DNA from: Gnetum montanum
Lineage: Eukaryota; Streptophyta; Gnetopsida; Gnetales; Gnetaceae
Direction: 5' to 3'
Length of the DNA: 64,000 bases
NCBI GenBank assembly: GCA_015680685.1
Contig: MNCI01022113.1
Span: forward strand, 192,945 to 256,944
Positions 34,780 to 46,016 of the stretch are shown here, one piece after another. The position numbers were made by a program, and so were the translations under genes. Each line of letters opens with the position of its first letter. Position 1 is the stretch's first letter. The notes beneath the pieces were generated by a model. The model ran no database searches, was not told the DNA's origin, and saw only the letters and a list, made by a program, of their open reading frames with translations.

Positions 34780-35980
34780 ATGGAGCATGGTTGTTCATCC
34801 GATGTGGATTTTGTTGTATTGGCTAGCTTATGCTCATGGAAAGGTTTAATTTTTTGGATGTTGACTAGCTATTTCTTGTTTGGGCTCTTAGGTTTGTAGA
34901 TCATCATGGCCCTAGAAGGAAAAGTCTCATAAATGATGTAAGGTCATTCTCACAATGTTTGAAACTTAGTTCATTGAAGTATGTGTGTGGGGTTCTAGTA
35001 GAGAACCGTATCTCCTAGTTGAAATTTGACTTTTCTAATTTTTAGGTCATGACGCTTTTTGTTGTAGGCCTTGTGCAACTTGTTAGATGGTAGGGCTACC
35101 AATCAATTTTTGTCTAGTAGGTTTAGATTCATTAGTCTTTCTTTTTGAGCTAGAATTAAGTCAAGGTCAAGGTCATAAGCTGTTGAAAGTGTACGGAGCT
35201 CGAATTGAATAGGAAGTATTGGTAATTTCCTGTACACAAGCTCATAGGGAAAGTAGCCTATAGGAAGTTTCCATGTTGAGTGATAGGCCTAAAGGACATC
35301 ATTAAGTTTTGTGCTCTAGTCTTTTCTATACTTGCTAATAGTTCTCGTTAGTATCCTTGTGATTTCCCTATTGGTAACCTTAGCTTGACCATTGGCTTAG
35401 GGTAGTAGGGTGTTGTGAGTTTATGTTCAACCCCCAAGCATTACACAAACTTCCAAAAAGTAGTGCCTATAAAGTGAGTTCCATTATCAAAAATTAATGC
35501 ACGTGGCACATCAAACCTATTTATAACATTTTTTTGTATAAATCAAGTAGAAGTAGAAGATCTATAGTCGATGACAACTATTGCTTCTACCCATTTTGTA
35601 CAATAGTCAATAGCAACTATGATGTATGCCTTTCCATGTAACATGGACGTGATGGGACCCATGAAATCAATGCCCCAAACATTGAAGGATTCCAATGGTT
35701 GAATCCATTATTGAGATCCCTCCATTCAAGAAATCATTCCACTATCTTGTTGGCATCGTTCATAAGAGTAGATGTAATGGTAAGAATCCCTGAAGATTGT
35801 TAGCCAATAGTACCCTGGCATCAGGATTTTAATGGCCATGTGTCTCCTAGTATAGTGTCCACCATAAGGACCTTCATGAGCATCTTGGAGAATGCACAGT
35901 TGATTGGCATTAGAGACATACCAATAAACCAAGCCATTGGCACATACCTTGTAGAGGTGTCTATTGATCTCCATGAAGTA
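34780..35980 (-). pseudogene. Copy C integrase, decayed
   Basis: The zinc-binding region is at 35974-35726 (CILQDAHEGPYGGHYTRRH, then KILMPGYYWLTIFRD and CQQD). The core keeps DNGTHF near 35490, the second catalytic Asp. The C-terminal part, matching E's YWNPTHIS region, is near 34990. Stops interrupt the frame. It lies in the order expected after RNase H. Confidence 0.82.
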
Positions 35981-37650
35981 GTTTACCTAGTGAAGAAATT
36001 GTTGTTTCTTCTAGTGGTCCAACCCTTGTGGCATCTCCTAAGTGACAAGATAGGTGAGAATTCCATCATACCATTTAGGCTCATTGGAAAATTATTCAGT
36101 TATAGCCCCAACAAAGAGGAGTTTATTAGAAAAAAAATAAAGAGTGGATTTTCTTCCTCTTTTTTATCCCATCACAACCAAGACAAGTGATCAGTGTTCA
36201 CATGCTCAGTGCCCTTTTGATCTACCATCATAAGATCGAATTCTTGTAAGATCACCAATCACCATATGACATGGGGGCTCACCATTGGCTTGTTTATCAA
36301 GAAGCAGATGGCGTTGTGATCTGTGTATACAAACACCTTGTATCCAAGCACATAATGCCTAAAATTCTTTAGAGTAAACACCACTATCATCAATTCTTTT
36401 TCTGTAGTGGTGTAGTTCAGTTGTGTAGCCATAATTCTTTGGCTAGTATAGTGGATGTAGTGTGGATGTTTCTTGTCATTTAACTATGTCAATATCACTC
36501 CCAAGACATAATTTGATGCATCCGTCATGATATGAAATGGCTTGGACTAATCAGTGCTTATAGAATTGGAGTTTCTACAAGTTTATGTTTTAGCTGTTGA
36601 AATGCTTTTTCACATTCGGCAGTCCAGACAAAAGGAGCATCTTTCTTTGTTAGCTTCACCAACGGTTTTACGATCTTAGAAAAATTCTCTATGAATCGTC
36701 AGTAGTAGCTAGTATGTTCAATGAATGACCAAACATCTTTGACAATTTCTGATTGATGGGTTATTCCTTGGATGACCCTTATTTTCTTAGGGTCTGCCTC
36801 AATTCTTGCTTGCGGTATTCTATGCCCTAATACAATGCCCTCCTAGACCATTAAGTCACTTTTCTACCAATTGAGCTACAAGGTGGTTTTAACACATCTT
36901 TTCAACACTTGCTCAAGGTGGTTCAAGGCTTGCTTAAAGGTAGCTTCATAAGTGGAGAAGTCATCCATAAAGACTTCCACACCTCTACCGATCTATTGTT
37001 GAAAAATGCTCAGGACCAAGCATTAGAATGTAGTAGGAGCATTGCATAGACCAAATGGCATCTTGTGATATGCAAAAGTCCCCCAAGGACTCATGAATGT
37101 TGTCTTTGCATGGTCCTTTGGTGTAATTTGAATTTGGTTATAGCCACTATAACCATCTAGAAAACTATAATAGCAATGCCCAAATATTGTGTCTAGCACA
37201 TGATCAACAATTAATAATGGAAAATGATCTTTGAATGTTGCCATATTTAGTATCCAAAAATTGATGTAGACCTACCACTTGCCACCTATCTTTGGCACAA
37301 TTACAAGTGGACTAACCCACTTACTATTCACAATGGGATAAATGAACCTTGCCTTGAGGAGTTTTTCGATTTCCTCTTTGACAATTTTCTTCAATTTTAG
37401 GTTTAATCATCTCTATGGCTATATTTTTGGCTTAATGACCAAATTAGTGTAGATGCAATGCTAGCATATCCTAGGATCAATTTTTATGAGTTTAGGATAT
37501 GACTAAGCAAAAGCTATTGACCATTTTTCAACTACCTTCAACAACATCTTTTTCTACTTTAGAGTAAGATTTACATTGATTATAATAGGTTTTCCATTTT
37601 TCAAAAATGCATAGTCCATTCTAGCTAGTAGCATTTTTAGTTCAAGGGGC
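35981..37650 (-). pseudogene. Copy C reverse transcriptase and RNase H, decayed
   Basis: RT motifs at 37244-37023 include FLDGYSGYNQIQITPKDHA, FMSPWGTFAYHKMPFGLCNA. The catalytic VFMDDFST is intact near 36958-36980. The LGHRI block (near 36810) and the [10 protein letters not shown]-type segment (near 36690) follow, then RNase H (near 36550-36290). Stops are frequent and often replace Trp or Gln codons. Confidence 0.87.
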
Positions 37651-37879
37651 TCTTGTTTAAACTTTTTAGGAATATCCAACTCTCCCTAGTGGGTATCATC
37701 ATTCATATCATCAAAGAGTTAGTGATGAACTTACTCTCATTCATTCATACTCATGACATATACACATGTCAAGCTCTTAGTTAGTTCCATGCAAAGTGTG
37801 TTACTTTCAGAATTAGTGGTCAGCCACTAGGTTCCCTAATATTTTGTGGCTACTGTGTATAGACACTATTAAATTTCTA

Positions 37880-38136
37880 CTTCTGGCACACACTACTTGC
37901 ATGTAGAGATAGATGCTTGCTTTACAACCCAAAGTTTCTACACATAATTGCACCTAGTATCACTGTACGTGATGCATACTACTCTCTTCTTCTTGGTCTT
38001 TTCAAATGCATTTTCTTTAGATATTTCCAAGGAAAGATCTCTGATGCCCATTCTTACATCAATGGTGCTCAGTCATGCCCTTCCCATGATGATTGGGAAA
38101 TCCCCTTTGCAGTTCTCCATCTTGATCACTAGGAAA
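37880..38136 (-). pseudogene. Copy C protease fragment, N-terminal half missing
   Basis: Only the C-terminal part of protease remains (the block matching copy A at about 6900-7140). It then joins directly to the primer-binding site. The catalytic Asp region and the whole of gag, about 2.7 kb in copy A, are absent. The plus-strand open frames drawn here are shadows. Confidence 0.8.
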
Positions 38137-38155
38137 TCCCTAGCAACGATGCCAA
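38137..38155 (-). other. Primer-binding site of copy C
   Basis: Minus strand TTGGCATCGTTGCTAGGGA, a decayed form of the tRNA-Asp-type site seen in copy D. Confidence 0.75.
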
Positions 38156-38976
38156 TGATGAGTGACAATGTACCCCCTACATCCAACCATATGAATCACT
38201 AAGGTGTTTACACATGATCTGGTCAAATTTCATGGACCTATAGTTCTCTAGTAAACTAGCTCTTCTAGAAAGTGAAATGGGCATTGAGAACATTTGTTGT
38301 CTTCCCAACTACACTTGTCAGGTTCAAGGGTATGGTTTAAGTGTAATTGAGAGGTATGAGTTTTCTTATTTTATATTTTATAGATTCAATTGCCTACAAC
38401 ATGAATGAAGAGTAGAGTAATTTAAAATCTAATTTTTTATTGCTTATCTAGCCTAACACAAGTAACCATTCCACTTTCCTGAACACATATAGTGCTACTG
38501 GGTTACCAAATGTTAAACATTGCTGGGTTACCAAGTACTATATGTATGCTCAAAGTGGTCATGCTTATGTTCATTAACAATTGGAAATAAATTACTCAAT
38601 TTAAATGCATTAAAATAAAAAATCATGAAAGTGAAGTGGATTAAAGAAAATATCAATCTATTCATGATGCTACAAGGATTGTCAAAAGAGTTCATTTTAT
38701 TCTCATCACACTGCTACACTTAGGTACATTAGTGCTTGAACAAAGAATTCTACACACTTAGACTCCTTTTGCGGGCACTCAGAAAATATTCTAAGGAAAA
38801 TAAACTATAAGATCTTTGCTACTTTGACTAGAAATTGAAAACTAATGCCAAATCAGGAGCCTAGATGCTATATTTATAGGCCAACATATACCCCCTGATG
38901 TCAGATACCCGATGTTGCATCAAGACCCTGACATTGGACACCTGATGTTGAAGCATGAGAAAAATGTGTTTCATTG
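38156..38976 (-). repeat. 5' LTR of copy C (about 821 bp)
   Basis: It begins TGATGAGTGACAATG on the plus strand and ends near GTGTTTCATTG. The terminal bases are worn compared with the other LTR. If the end is 38976, the next five bases GTATT pair with ATATT before 31945 as a target duplication with one mismatch. Confidence 0.85.
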
Positions 38977-38981
38977 GTATT

Positions 38982-41036
38982 TTACTAGATAGTAGTAGGA
39001 AGAAGTCTAAATAGAAGTATTTCAATAAGAGATGGGATGTTATACATAGTATCCATAAGGATTTAATTGTCGATATGGATATTATTTTCTTCACAATGGC
39101 ATACCCCATGACTATTGTTATTGCCACTGTTGTTGATATTGTTCCTAAAATTAAGGATAAGTCCTACTTAGATAGTATGGTTGTTGATAGGGCTATCTAT
39201 GATTACCTTATAGATAAGATAATTTTCTTGACATTTATTTTTCAACAAACTTTGGATTCAGTACATATGCCTCAAACTCTTGCAAGTGGACCATTGTAGG
39301 ACATCCCTTAGGATGTTCATACTAGCATACTTTACAAACAACATCATCTTCAAAGCTTGAGTCTATAATTTCCCTAATGATAGCAACTTATCCTTTGTTT
39401 TTATAACTCTTACATTCATTATCCTTTTTCTTCTTCCTATTTTTACTTTTTGAAAGGCTTGTTTATTCTTCTCTTCTACTATCTTCAGTGTCATGGTAAG
39501 TTTTTTACCCATAGAGTCCGACATTTTCTCAAGCTTTGTTATGATATCATTAATTGATTTCTAAATAGGTAGAGTCTTTTATTAGATCACATCTTCTAAT
39601 GTTTCTTCTCATTATGTTTCATACATCTTTAGACCTCTTTGTCTCATGGCTAAATCCCTATTATATTCCTCAATGAATTCTCGTTTGCATAGCTCTCCTT
39701 CTTCTTTTGCTATTTGGTTCAGTAATCTCTGGATTTAATGGATTTTCATCTCTAATAATCTTCCTTGAGCATTTACTCCAAGGGTCCCTCTTATGTTGGT
39801 CCTTAGCCCATTGACGATGTGATGTAGGCATCTATGTAATAATGAGTTGTATTTTCCCATTACTGAAGGGATTCATGTGTTCCTTATTTCCATCCCTAAA
39901 ACTATTTTCTTAAGTTTCATACTCTCAAATAATTTGAATACTTGTCATTAAAGAGCTCTAACATGGTACTCCATCTTTGGATTGATTTCATTTCTAAGAA
40001 TCTATACTAACTCTCTATTTCCTTTATGAGTATTCTAAGAAATAACTTTAATTTTTGCCAATCATTCTCTATATTTTGTAAGACATAGGCATCATGAAAG
40101 GCTTGGAGGTGGTGTTTTAAATTTGTATTATATGTACCTTTAAACTTTGGAATATTATTCATGTTAAGTCTCTTGATGTGACTATCCCTTAAATGCTTGG
40201 TAGAAATATACACTACTTCCCTGATATTAATCATACTACAAGTGGCTAATATGGGTTGTCATAGTCTTCAAGTTTGTAGGCTCTATTGTAGTGGTAACCC
40301 CTCCAATGCTCATGATATTCTCTTCTTTTGTGTCTAATTCTTCCTTCTCTTTCTTCATCACCATATTCTTCTATATTAGAATATCTCCTTCAACTTTCAT
40401 GTCTCCCATGATATCTTCTCTTTTTCCTATCATGATCCCTTAGTCTTCATTTTCTCGTATCAAAATCTATTAATGAGTGTGAGGAAGAAGATGCGGGTGT
40501 TAGAGAATGGTGTCAACTAGTTCTCCTTTTGTGACTTCTTGATTCATCTCTTGTAGATCTATCAAAGGCCTTAGACCTTAAAATCCTTCTAAATTTTGAG
40601 TCCTTCTCATCTCTTCTAAGGGTTTCTACAAGAGCTGAAAGTAACTTTATTTTTACAAGATCTTCAATGCATATTACTAGCATCTGAAAACTAGATCTAT
40701 GAGTCTAATAGGACTTTTCAACTTTGGATGGAGCATCTTATTTCACTTCAAGGACAATTAGCTATGGTGCTCTCTTTCTTTTATCTTGTTCATATATTAT
40801 CTCCATAACAACATCTCTTCTTGCTTGAGCCTCTATTGGGTAATATGGCTTGGTCATGTTTTTGGTAACTTGATACCCTTCTTATATGTGATAGAGATTT
40901 TATCTTATGAGGGCTACTTCAAACATTGATTGTGTTGAACATTTATGTGGCAAGACAATATTTCCCTATAAGTTTCTCCATATAATTTATTTATCCTTGT
41001 GGAAAAAAAATAAAATTAAGATAATAAGGATAAATA
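38982..41036 (-). pseudogene. Copy B gag, continued after the copy C insertion
   Basis: The sequence picks up the gag tail interrupted at 31944. It runs through the zinc-motif region near 39300 (ACATCCCTTAGGATGTTCAT on plus), the central gag domain near 39700-40230 (FKGTYNTNLKHHLQAFHDA) and the Ser/Arg-rich linker near 40300-40560. It reaches the N-terminal block near 40970, then breaks at about 41012-41036 where copy D begins. The first about 60 codons and leader are gone. Many stops. Confidence 0.75.
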
Positions 41037-41054
41037 TGATATCGTGTCCCATCA
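41037..41054 (-). repeat. Stub of the 3' LTR of copy D
   Basis: Minus strand TGATGGGACACGATATC matches the start of copy D's 5' LTR (TGATGGGATGCGATATT). After about 17 bases the match ends and copy B gag begins, so nearly the whole LTR was deleted. Confidence 0.7.
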
Positions 41055-41068
41055 TACCCCCATGACTG
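41055..41068 (-). other. Polypurine tract of copy D
   Basis: Minus strand CAGTCATGGGGGTA directly before the LTR start. A near-copy (AGTCATGGGGGTA) occurs again at about 41610-41624 inside the element. Confidence 0.75.
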
Positions 41069-42614
41069 AATGAAAACTCGTCCTCGAGTTCCTTACAAAA
41101 TATTGGGACAATATGGGATTATTGACTCAAATGGAACTAACGGTGAATGTGATGACATGTGAACGAATCATCATTACAAGACATGACAAAATTGGTGTTC
41201 ATGACAACAAGAGTGAACACCTTATTACAATTGACATCAGGCCTTATTTGACAGCTGAGAGAGAAGAGAGAAGAGAGAGGAAGTCTTGTTGTTGCCAACG
41301 CCAAGATTGTGCCTTTCTTTGTCCATCCATAAGCACGCCATCAGTCTCATTCCTTGCATAATTTCTTTGGCACCGATCCATTCCAAGTGTTCTCTCCAGA
41401 TCCAATTCGTTGCTGTATGACTGCCATCTACACACACAACACAATCTTATATTAGCAAGGGTAAATGAATTATCAATGCAGTTGATACCTTGCTTTGGTG
41501 AAAGGTCCATTGGATAGGTTGTGGTATGGCTGATTGTAGGTCTAGAGATATAATATTGATGACTACCGAAGGTGTTGGGGTTAGGAGAAAATTAAAAAGA
41601 TTGGGCCCCGTACCCCCATGACTAATCGTGAACCTTTGATAGTGAGAGAATGGAAAAAGAAAAAGGAATAAGAAAGATAAAGAAAAATACAAAACTATAA
41701 CATTGATGAAATGGATGTCAAGATCAAAATGAACAAAATAAAATCGATTGCAAAAATTTTTAAGGGAAAGAAATTAACTGATGCACCAAAGAGGAATGCC
41801 AGTGGGTCCTCCCCAAAGCAAGCTCATGCCCTTAATGCCCTGAAAAACCCACATTCAAAGAGTTTGTAGGCTCTAGGAATGTCATTTGGAGCAAGAGTTA
41901 AAGTCTTAACCACAAGAGTTTACCAAAAAGAAAACAATAGATCAACCAAAATATACACTAATGATACAATTGGCAATGAGGTGAACAATTGAGAGAAGGA
42001 TGGAGAGAAGAGAATAGAATGGAACCCCAAGAACAAGGTGGTGTATAGCCCCTTGTGTATTACATGGTTAATGTGACTTAGTAGATCCCATTCCAAATCC
42101 AACCTCAAACAAACCACATCCAGTGACTTCACATCAATGCATTCAGCCAATCCATCCCCTTGAAGCAACAAGAATGCCTTCTCCAAAGAGCCACCACCAT
42201 TCCGACGAAACGAACAAGGAGAGAATGGGAAGTGAGAAGGGCCTTAGTTAGAGGGAACATTTTTATTTTAGTTCCATAACCAGTGCTTGTAGCCCAAGGA
42301 ATTATTTTATCTAAGGGGTGTGATTTGAATTCTAAGGAATTATTTCACTTCACTTTTTTTTTGTGTTTTATGTGTTTATGCGTGAGAACCACACCATGCA
42401 AAGACTTTCTTATTTTTATTTTCTCAGCTTCCTGATAATTGAGTAATGTTGAAATAGTAAGAAAACTCAAGAAGAACACATCCAAGCACCTAAGAGAATG
42501 GCCAGCACAAATGCATCAAGTTCCCTTGAAGTCACACCCTTTTCAATCCTTGAGTCCTTCCTTAGTTTGAGAAATACCCAGTCACTGATTTGTTAATAGT
42601 TCTTATTAGAAAGG
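41069..42614 (-). other. Copy D 3' non-coding block, right up to the insertion of X
   Basis: It contains the TTACAAAATATTGGG block shared with C and E near 41090, a second polypurine-like tract near 41615, the GTGGGTCCTCCCCAAAGCA block near 41800 and one stem-loop unit (42316-42394). ORF2 and the internal U3 module are absent. The last five bases, AAAGG, are the target duplication of element X. Confidence 0.65.
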
Positions 42615-42953
42615 TGTTGGCAACCGTTTGGGACGTGACCACCAACGAGTGTCCTCGAACAGGATTTAGGTGCCTGCTGGTCTCTGGCAACACCAAGGCC
42701 CAAATACCTCCAAATAAACTCAGTAGTTAATGTGAGTATGTGTGTGTGCTGTTGCCGTGTGCTGTTGTGAAAAATGAAATAATTGCGTTATGTGTAAACT
42801 ATAGATGACTTATCTTAAAGAGATTCAGCCAACTTTGCCAAGTACTGTGAGTTGTTGAGAGTTCCTATTTTGTTCAATTGCCTAGTCTACGCGGTCCTTA
42901 TAATACCTACTTGTAACAAATAAAATTTTGCAAAAACATTTGAGCACAACTCT

Positions 42954-43325
42954 NNNNNNNNNNNNNNNNNNNNNNNNNNNNNNNNNNNNNNNNNNNNNNN
43001 NNNNNNNNNNNNNNNNNNNNNNNNNNNNNNNNNNNNNNNNNNNNNNNNNNNNNNNNNNNNNNNNNNNNNNNNNNNNNNNNNNNNNNNNNNNNNNNNNNNN
43101 NNNNNNNNNNNNNNNNNNNNNNNNNNNNNNNNNNNNNNNNNNNNNNNNNNNNNNNNNNNNNNNNNNNNNNNNNNNNNNNNNNNNNNNNNNNNNNNNNNNN
43201 NNNNNNNNNNNNNNNNNNNNNNNNNNNNNNNNNNNNNNNNNNNNNNNNNNNNNNNNNNNNNNNNNNNNNNNNNNNNNNNNNNNNNNNNNNNNNNNNNNNN
43301 NNNNNNNNNNNNNNNNNNNNNNNNN
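42954..43325. other. Assembly gap (N)
   Basis: A run of 372 undetermined bases inside element X. Open frames that appear to cross it are not real evidence of coding. Confidence 1.
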
Positions 43326-43701
43326 TTACTACTAAAATGCTCTTAAGGCTTTTAAACACAAGCGCTTCTATGGCAAAATTTTAACAGAAATTTCCTATCG
43401 GGCAACAAGAACGATAAGAGCAATCTAAAAATCCCAAAATTACTTGCCAAGGATGATACTATCTAAACCACTAGCTAAACAATTTAAACAAAATAAAAAT
43501 AAAACATAAATCACAGGACTATGACAAAGAGGCTAAAATCTTTTCTTTAGCAAGCCATCTTACAAGTAATCGTTCACAATTTCTTCTTTACAATGCTCTT
43601 CTCCCAAGACTCAAAGTGTCTCCGAGTGAGAGCCCAAGTGCTAGCTAGTAGAAAATGAGACCCTTGATGATGATGATGATCCTTCCTCCTTGACCCCTAA
43701 A

Positions 43702-43713
43702 TCCTTTTTATAG
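43702..43713 (-). promoter_or_regulatory. TATA box of element X
   Basis: Minus strand CCTATAAAAAGG, followed by GC-richer sequence. It lies just downstream of the palindromes and 20-base repeats, as expected of an LTR promoter. Confidence 0.55.
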
Positions 43714-43750
43714 GGTTCAAAGGTAGGTAGGTAAGTTACAAAATATCTTC

Positions 43751-43977
43751 GGTGGTTATAACCACCATAGAGAGAAAAAAGCTACAATGGAGAAGTGTCC
43801 TATTCAATTGCCAAGTGTCTTCATTCAATTGCCAAGTCTTCACCATGGAGAGAAACAAGTTGCAGTTGACAAGTGGCCTTTTTAGTTGACAAGTGGCCTT
43901 TTTAGTTGACAAGTGGCCTTTGTCGAGATAAAGAGGCTGTAGTTGACAAGTCGCCTTTGTGGTGGTTATAACCACCA
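43751..43977. repeat. Palindrome-flanked 20-base tandem array in element X
   Basis: Three units of AGTTGACAAGTGGCCTTTTT-type sequence start at 43864, 43884 and 43904, with a variant at 43941. Related CAATTGCCAAGTGTCTT units lie at 43804-43840. The perfect palindrome GGTGGTTATAACCACC occurs on both sides, at 43751-43766 and 43961-43976. The array sits upstream of the TATA box on the minus strand and looks like an enhancer. Confidence 0.85.
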
Positions 43978-44256
43978 TTTTAATTGAAAGGCTACAATTG
44001 TCAAGAAATTACAACATTTACAAAAAAATTTAAAATGAATCCAAGTATCTAGTGCCTATATTTACCATAGGTTTAAATATTTATTGGTGAAATATTCTAT
44101 ATGACTAAGCTCTGTCACATCACTCTTTATAGTTCTTTCCAAATCTTGATCTCCTTCAAAATTTTTATTTCAAGAACTTTCAATTCCCAGATTTTCAATT
44201 AAATCAAGATCTCCATTAGTATTTCTGGGTTTTATTTGGAATGAAGCTTCAATTAA

Positions 44257-44607
44257 TCAGTATATCAATTCTCCCAGATTATTTTGCATCAATGAAGCAT
44301 GAAGATCTCCTGCATCCAGTTTAAAAGGAAGACAAATAGGATGTGGATCCTGGAAAAGTTGTTGTGGCACTCGCCCAAACTCATGAATCTGAACTTCTAG
44401 ACCTACACGTTCAATAGGATCATCTATTTTATCCAAATCAATGGTGCCTTCGTAGGATAATGGATGGAATAAATTATCTGCAAACAAGACATCCTTATTC
44501 GAAGAAAATCGGAAGGTAGGATAAAGAACTTTGGAATCAGTGGCCTTATTCAGAACATGATCCCATAATTTGCTTCCTGCCTGCCACCAATTGCCACCGC
44601 AAAACAA
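44257..44607 (-). pseudogene. Fragment with the end of a BEACH domain
   Basis: An open stretch of 116 codons. Residues 45-90 (about 44475-44338) read NLFHPLSYEGTIDLDKIDDP, then VQIHEFGRVPQQLFQDPHP. This is the conserved C-terminal part of BEACH domains, where typical members have NVF..LTYEG.VDLD.I.DP and QI..FGQTP.QL...PHP. BEACH proteins are large cytosolic scaffolds in membrane traffic. Here the rest of the domain, about 200 residues upstream, and any WD40 repeats are absent. The first 30 residues look unrelated. It lies inside element X, so it is best read as a captured gene fragment. A remnant of a host gene into which X inserted is excluded by the intact flanks. Confidence 0.7.
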
Positions 44608-44941
44608 GGCCCTGCCACGTTGTACCTTTCATCACCACGTATCGATCTGGAACCTCCAAGCATGGGGCAATGGCTTCCATTCCAAAAATATAGAACGCTT
44701 CCATATTCTTTGGAACCATAACCCTAAAATGTCGTAGAGGCTTGCCGTTTCTCGGAAAAAATGTAGAAAGGATTATCTCCTTGTCTTCACTCCTGGCCGC
44801 AGTGTAGATATCATCCTCCGTCCACGCACTGTGGAGCAAGGCCCTGGCCTTGACTTGCGTGCACGTGTTACTGAACCTCTAGATATGGTGCGCTGGAGGT
44901 CTCTTAGGGATCCTTGAACCACGCTCTGCTTTTGTTGCCAT
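44546..44941 (-). pseudogene. Unrecognised gene-like reading frame inside element X
   Basis: A frame of 132 codons from MATKAERGSRIPKRPP at 44941, with one TAG near codon 21. It continues LLHSAWTEDDIYTAARSEDK, RHFRVMVPKNMEAFYIFGME and PDRYVVMKGTTWQGLV. Composition is richer in G+C than the surrounding transposon DNA and it looks like genuine protein, with a basic start and a balanced composition. I do not recognise the family. It overlaps the BEACH fragment in another frame at 44546-44607, so a frame shift or exon join may separate them. It may be a second piece of the same captured gene or of another one. Confidence 0.45.
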
Positions 44942-45359
44942 TTCAAGCTCCTCCCGCTTCGGCTGGTACGTTTTACTTTCTTGGTTGCAGATATACAACG
45001 TTCTTGGCTATTGCAAATCTGATAATTTTTTATCTTTCAGGCTTCTGTTTGGTTATTGATGCAAACCAAAATTATTCTTGTTCCATCGGTGAAAGCGGAA
45101 ATCAAGAGGCCTGCGCAATGTTCCGTTGATCTACACTGTCTTGGTTCTTCGGCAGCCACTCTTCGCAGCAGTGTAGATTTTCTAGGTGACTCGACACTTT
45201 CATGGTAGGTGTATGAAATAGCCTGATAAAATTAAACATGCAAAAACTGAAGACTACACAAAATAAAGGTGTATCCACTCTAGGTTCACATCCTAGGAGG
45301 ATAATGATTTCATTGATGACATTTGATGACAGGAACAGGTCAAATATATCAACCTTCAC

Positions 45360-45861
45360 ATAACCAAGGCTGAATGAATCTCATATGAACTTAAAGAAGA
45401 AAATCTTCATTGTCCGATTCCAACTCATAATCACCATTTAAATCTACCATTTTTATATGACGTAGCATTCTGTGAATCCTCCTAGCTCTGATTTGGGTGT
45501 CCTGTTCAATAGAATTTCTGCATCTTCATCCATGTCAACGAAAGATGCATTCTCAAAATCCACAAGAGGATGTTGCTCTTCAAAATTTGTTAAGACATAC
45601 TTTCTTGGATGCTCAGTGAAGCAAAGTCCAAGGTTGAAATGGGTCTCCCAACAACATGCACATGGCATATGTAGATATAATACAATCCATCAAATTCCTA
45701 AACTTGAACCCTTCCCATGAGTTCAATTTGCAGTATGTTTCCAATGCATAATACCGGGTGAGGAAGTGTGAAAGACTGCAACTTGTACTCCTAAAGCATG
45801 GCATATTCTGGTGACACATAAGTCCAAATGTATTCTTCCAATGATGATTTATCAATTGCAT
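45360..45861 (-). pseudogene. Further gene-like fragments inside element X, unrecognised
   Basis: Two overlapping frames: 45861-45613 (YYALETYCKLNSWEGFKFRN) and 45668-45453 (GLCFTEHPRKYVLTNFEEQH, then DMDEDAEILLNRTPKSELGG). The second has a sensible acidic composition and few rare residues, suggesting captured coding sequence. No family is recognised. Whether they belong with the BEACH fragment cannot be told. Confidence 0.35.
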
Positions 45862-46016
45862 CAGTTAGAGTCTTCCCTTCTTTTTAAAAAATTTTCAACC
45901 CATAACCTTAAAGCCACATGTTTATTTTTAAATTTTCAACCATACATTGTTTTACAAGTTGTCTTTTTCTAGTATCTACTCTTGCTGTTCCATGAAATGG
46001 CCAAAATGTGCCAACA

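Larger units (their letters stand above)
42615..46016 (-). mobile_element. Element X: 3.4-kb TG...CA insertion, probably a long solo LTR, carrying host gene pieces
   Basis: It begins TGTTGGCAACCG and ends ATGTGCCAACA, giving an 8-base inverted end TGTTGGCA/TGCCAACA. AAAGG flanks it on both sides (42610-42614 and 46017-46021), and copy D's non-coding block continues across the site. A TATA box (minus CCTATAAAAAGG) lies at about 43702-43713, with a repeat array just upstream. No primer site, gag or pol is present, so a solo LTR is the simplest reading. The half upstream of the array (44250-45900) carries gene-like fragments, including part of a BEACH domain. The gap hides 372 bases. Confidence 0.7.

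Noticed and set aside
35840-36190. Plus-strand frame of 116 codons
   Set aside because: It is the antisense shadow of copy C integrase and RNase H. The same shadow appears in copies A (4874-5146) and E (59195-59641).
39075-39299. Plus-strand frame of 74 codons
   Set aside because: It is antisense to the gag tail of copy B, which is recognisable on the minus strand by alignment with copies A and D.
42907-43359. Open frames of 135-150 codons on both strands
   Set aside because: They consist almost wholly of undetermined bases in the assembly gap.
44257-45861. An intact host BEACH-domain gene
   Set aside because: Only the last part of the domain is present, frames are broken, and the whole interval lies between the ends and target duplication of element X.
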